From the NCBI GenBank assembly GCA_030737835.1, contig CM060847.1, forward strand, positions 7,204,584-7,268,583: a DNA stretch of 64,000 bases, given 5' to 3'. This DNA is from Acorus gramineus (lineage: Eukaryota > Streptophyta > Magnoliopsida > Acorales > Acoraceae). The translations under genes were made by a program, and so were the position numbers. Below the pieces are notes generated by a model, which saw nothing but the letters and a program-made list of their open reading frames with translations, did no database searches and was not told where the DNA came from. Each line of letters begins with the position of its first letter. Within the stretch, counting starts at the first letter, position 1. Shown one piece after another: positions 60,699 to 64,000 of the stretch.

Positions 60699-61154
60699 GA
60701 AATATTCTTAAAATCTATATAACTCACTGAAAACACCTAGTAAATCTAAATAACCCCGTGAAAGAAATTTCGGTTGACAGGAGATGAATATTTCATGAAT
60801 ATTCTGTTTGGTTAAACATGACTGAATATACAATATACTAAAAACCCTTTACAATGTATTAAAAGTGTAAAAAATTATATAAAAAAAAGATTTTACCTCT
60901 TTGAATAGATTATAAAACCTTATCCGGAGGGGCAAAATCGTCATTTATTGATGATTTTTTACATTTTTAACACATTGTAGATTTTGTTTTTGTATGCTGT
61001 GCTTTCATCCAGGATTAACCTAACAGAACATTCACAAAATATTCATCATCTGTTAACATATATTTTATTCATGGGGTTATTTGGATTTCAAGAATAGTCA
61101 GGGGGTCATATAGATTTTGGTCAGTTCATAGGGGGTTGTATGGATATTTCCCTT
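60699..61154. repeat. Near-palindromic fold-back element, family A, at the fragment junction
   Basis: Homologous to 55094-55635 (shared words AACACCTAG, AAATATTCATCAT, AAAATCGTCATTT). The left arm begins at the end of the MAPKKK-derived fragment and the right arm ends about 90 bp before the RH58-derived fragment. Arms pair over ~200 bp with some decay; the outermost left part is missing. Confidence 0.7.
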
Positions 61155-61242
61155 TAAAAAAAGGGTGGGTTTTGTGGGCTTTGGCCCATCATCTACTTTT
61201 GGGCCTTTGTATAAAAATCAAAGGGTGATCTGGTTCATTAGC

Positions 61243-62670
61243 ACCTGGACAGCTAATCTTTGAACGTCTACGATAGAGAACACTAACAATAGGTATGCCA
61301 GTGTTTTCCCTGAACCTGTCTAGAAGATAACATAAACTAGTGTTAGCCTTTACAATAACAAATGCAATACAAAAACCAACATATATCATACCGATGATAA
61401 ATTAGAAGGAGTGAGTAAATTGCGATTTCTGTTCATGTGAATGACATCTCCTTCAATCAAAAAGTTATAAACAAAGTTTTTTTAGCACAACAGAAAAACT
61501 ACTTTTCTTTAATGATACACTGCCTTCAGTAATAGATTTACACAGAAAATTCAATAATGCAACTATCTTTGAATTATTTATCAATGAAATGAACCCACCA
61601 GCTCATTGGAAAGAATTCATTCGCTACCATATTTTTTGAGAAAAATAGAGAGAACTATCTAGAGAGTGCCAAAACAATATTGGTCTGCAACATGAAGATT
61701 TGTGAAAAGAATGAACTGTTTATTCCTTATTAGCAGCAATGAATTCATGAACATATACAAATGGATTGTGAAATTTCTTTTTAGTTGCGACCCGAACCAG
61801 ATTTGTGATAGATGACATTAAGGATAGTGAATTGCATTTATGGAACCAGCACTTATCATCTTCTGATAAAATTAGCATTTTTGTTTTGGAAGAAACACAA
61901 ATCATCCACATTTTCCTTGTGCATAATTGAATGATAGATTGTTAAGGATGCTGTTATCACTTATTACAGTAAATGTCATACAACACAACTGGCACCTATC
62001 ACCATTATTATTTCAAGAAATTTAAAGCTTTGTATGTATACAGTATACCAACAAACATTAGGACATACTCCAAACATGCAATAATATAACCAGTTGCAAA
62101 CCCATATATACCCATTAAACCATGAAAACAAAATAATGCACACACCAACATTGACGTACTTCACTTGAAATTACACCACAAAAACCAAAAAATGTTAAAG
62201 TAAAAGAGCATCTAGAAATCCAAAACAACCTGCGCATGAAGAACGCAATCCCGCCCGGATAGGAGCACCGGCAGAGACTGCCGTTGCACATCCGTGGGCC
62301 TCACAAACCCAATCTCTTCAACCCTGCATCACAACAAAAGCACATAAGACTATCAACAGAGCTTTCTAAACAAATCAAAACCGTCTCATAAGCTAAAAGA
62401 GGACACTTGATCGGGGACTCGACCGCCACAGATTTCTCGGAATGTTGTGGTCGTCGTCGTTTCCGTCGCCGCCGCCGCCGCCGGAAGGAGGAGCCTTGAG
62501 GGGGAACAATGGAGTCCCCATGTCCGAATCTAGGGTTTTTATTAAAATCGATCCCCAAATTCGGACGAAAGCAACGTATAGTTTCCATTTTCCCCCTAAA
62601 CTTTCTGTGATCGATGATTATAGAAGCCCATGGTTATTCCAGAATAAAATAATGGAATAACGGATGGAAT
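61243..62670 (-). pseudogene. Copied 5' fragment of the RH58 helicase gene
   Basis: Direct copy of about 53778-55005. It contains part of exon 3 (breaking off inside the sequence for RLAVQ), intron 2, exon 2 (GRDCVLHAQ region, 62226-62331, open), intron 1, and an exon 1 copy starting METIRCFRPNLGIDFNKN at 62588. Compared with the parent, exon 1 has lost ~65 bp in the Ala/Thr-rich part and a 15-bp stretch that includes the GC splice donor. Intron 2 of the copy carries ~255 bp (about 61828-62080) absent from the parent, including an 85-bp block also found at 56445-56530. No helicase core remains, so it is non-functional as a helicase. Confidence 0.9.
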
Positions 62671-63779
62671 AACGAATATCTACTTTCAGTTCAAAATAAA
62701 AAATAAAAAAAATGGAATAACGGATTAGTGGTGATGCTTAGGTCCCAAAAAATAAGCCCCATTCACAGATCCATAAGGTGTCATCATCTTATAAGTTCTT
62801 ATTAATTAGTTATTTGACTTCTTAAAAAGGGTAAAATGTCAAAATACAAATCTGTCCTTCATTAAAAATCTATCTCATTAACTCAAATCCTCTTATTTTT
62901 TCTATTCGGTTATGACTCTTTCATGTGAATCTTGAAATCCATTAAACCATTTCAAATTTTGAAATCTTTACCTAAATTACAATTAAACCTAGATTACACC
63001 AAAAGTTACCTAAATTGTTTTTGTCAAAATTCTTCAATTGGCCTAGATTTCTTTTTCAAATTTATATTCTTATTATACACATTAATTTTTTTTTTAAGAA
63101 TGTTATTAACTAAACATTAAAAAATTCGGGTATTTATTGTATTCAAATTTAAATAAAAAAAACATATATAGTTACTATATGAAACAGTTACATCAAGTAC
63201 ATTTCTTAAATATTTATATCTCTCACAACGATTTGTTACATTTACATAAAAACTGTTACATTTACCTAAATGTAACAGTTTGTTACATTTACCTAAATAT
63301 TTTAGGTTTCATGCAATGTTTAAACAATTTAGAAACATATTCTATTTTCAATAGTCAGTTACATTTTATTGAAAATGTCAAACACCTTTTTTGTTGTGTG
63401 ATACATTTAACAAATATATTTATTTTGTTTGTTACATTAATAAATGTAACAAATATAAATTACTATTTGCATTGAAACAAATACAATACACGAATGAATG
63501 TTACATTTTAGACTGTTACATTTATGAATTAACAAAAATTAAAATATGAGTATGTTCGATGTCACAAATGTAACATTTATAACATCATACAAATCATATA
63601 TATAAATTAAAAGTAACTAACCTTAAAAACAGTAGAACAAAGAAACAGAGGATTTTGAAACGCTTTTTCGCATTCTCCACGGGATGCACATTGTGTTAAA
63701 ATGGACTTCTTCTGCATGTTATAATACTCTCCATAGATCTTTAAAAAGTTTAGGTTGGAAGAGAATGTTAGCCTCCAAA
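62671..63779. other. AT-rich spacer with a GTTACATTTA-rich tract
   Basis: No gene. The right half (63185-63560) is a dense cluster of TGTTACATTTA-like words, listed separately. Confidence 0.5.
63185..63560. repeat. Cluster of GTTACATTTA / TAAATGTAAC words
   Basis: More than a dozen GTTACA or TGTAAC words occur within ~375 bp, several as GTTACATTTACCTAAAT and some as back-to-back inverted pairs (TTACATTAATAAATGTAA). Spacing is irregular, so it is not a simple satellite. Confidence 0.6.
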
Positions 63780-64000
63780 GCGGGGCCAACCCCGATGCAC
63801 TGTACTTTGTAGCTACCTCCTCTGCCTTAAGGAGTTCTTCACCGCGCTTGACTTCAACCATCGCACGCTTCTCTTACGCTTCTTTGTGGATCAAAACTAT
63901 CTTATTTTTCATCTTCTCGGTATATTCGGCCTTCTTTCTTTCTAGTTGTGAAGGATTGGAAGAGAAGAGACCAGATAAAGGTTGTGTCCACCCAGACTCC
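63780..64000 (-). pseudogene. Remorin C-terminal domain fragment, cut by the window edge
   Basis: The minus strand encodes NPSQLERKKAEYTEKMKNKI then VLIHKEA, followed by EKRAMVEVKRGEELLKAEEV and ATKYSASGLAP. This is the conserved coiled-coil C-terminus of plant remorins (family pattern KKAEYxEKMKNKIAxxHKEAEEKRAxxEAKRGEDLLKAEE). An in-frame TAA sits where the family has Glu after HKEA, and the normal Cys-containing C-terminal membrane anchor (…LFGCF) is replaced by unrelated sequence. It therefore looks like a decayed copy. Remorins are plasma-membrane nanodomain scaffolds. The part beyond the window edge cannot be judged. Confidence 0.75.

Noticed and set aside
1-64000. CRISPR arrays, bacterial operons or a biosynthetic gene cluster
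   Set aside because: The sequence is a plant nuclear locus with spliced genes of unrelated function. No regularly spaced direct repeats with spacers and no co-directional pathway genes were found.

Overview
The window is nuclear DNA of a flowering plant. Every gene recognised has a plant orthologue: a calmodulin-like protein, golgin candidate 2, RNA polymerase subunit 6, an EDR1/SIS8-type Raf-like MAPKKK, separase, chloroplast DEAD-box helicase RH58, and an HMGA/linker-histone-like protein. Introns are AT-rich and follow GT-AG rules, apart from one GC-AG intron. First exons (CML, MAPKKK, separase) are clearly GC-rich and later exons are not. That 5'-to-3' GC gradient leans towards a monocot, but the species cannot be named from the sequence.

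Layout: calmodulin-like gene (+, 0.4-0.9 kb); a 7.3 kb gene-poor stretch full of short inverted-repeat elements; golgin candidate 2 (+, 8.2-15.5 kb, 10 exons); RPB6 (+, 16.9-19.7 kb, 6 exons); MAPKKK (-, 21.6-31.6 kb, 13 exons); a Mutator-like non-autonomous element (33.7-35.3 kb) ending less than 200 bp before the separase start codon; separase (+, 35.4-48.1 kb, 27 exons, 2224 aa); RH58 (-, 49.1-54.9 kb, 10 exons); a two-exon gene with a linker-histone-like domain and six tandem 46-49 aa repeats (+, 57.4-58.6 kb). After that comes a mosaic (59.0-62.7 kb) of copied pieces of the MAPKKK and RH58 genes, joined by a palindromic element. A remorin-like fragment (-) runs off the right edge. Exon phases were checked by hand for every gene and close exactly, except in one MAPKKK exon.

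The genes are ordinary, independently transcribed plant loci (calcium sensing, Golgi tethering, transcription, stress or sugar kinase signalling, chromatid separation, plastid RNA metabolism). Nothing suggests a shared pathway or cluster.

The most unusual observations are: (1) a perfect 19-bp tandem duplication in MAPKKK exon 4 that breaks the frame before the kinase domain; (2) the 59.0-62.7 kb mosaic of fragments from two neighbouring genes; (3) the repeat-bearing HMGA/H1-like gene; (4) the Mutator-like element with internal 92-bp repeats beside separase; (5) long fold-back elements at duplication junctions. No complete new system was found, and no retrovirus-like or LTR element was recognised.
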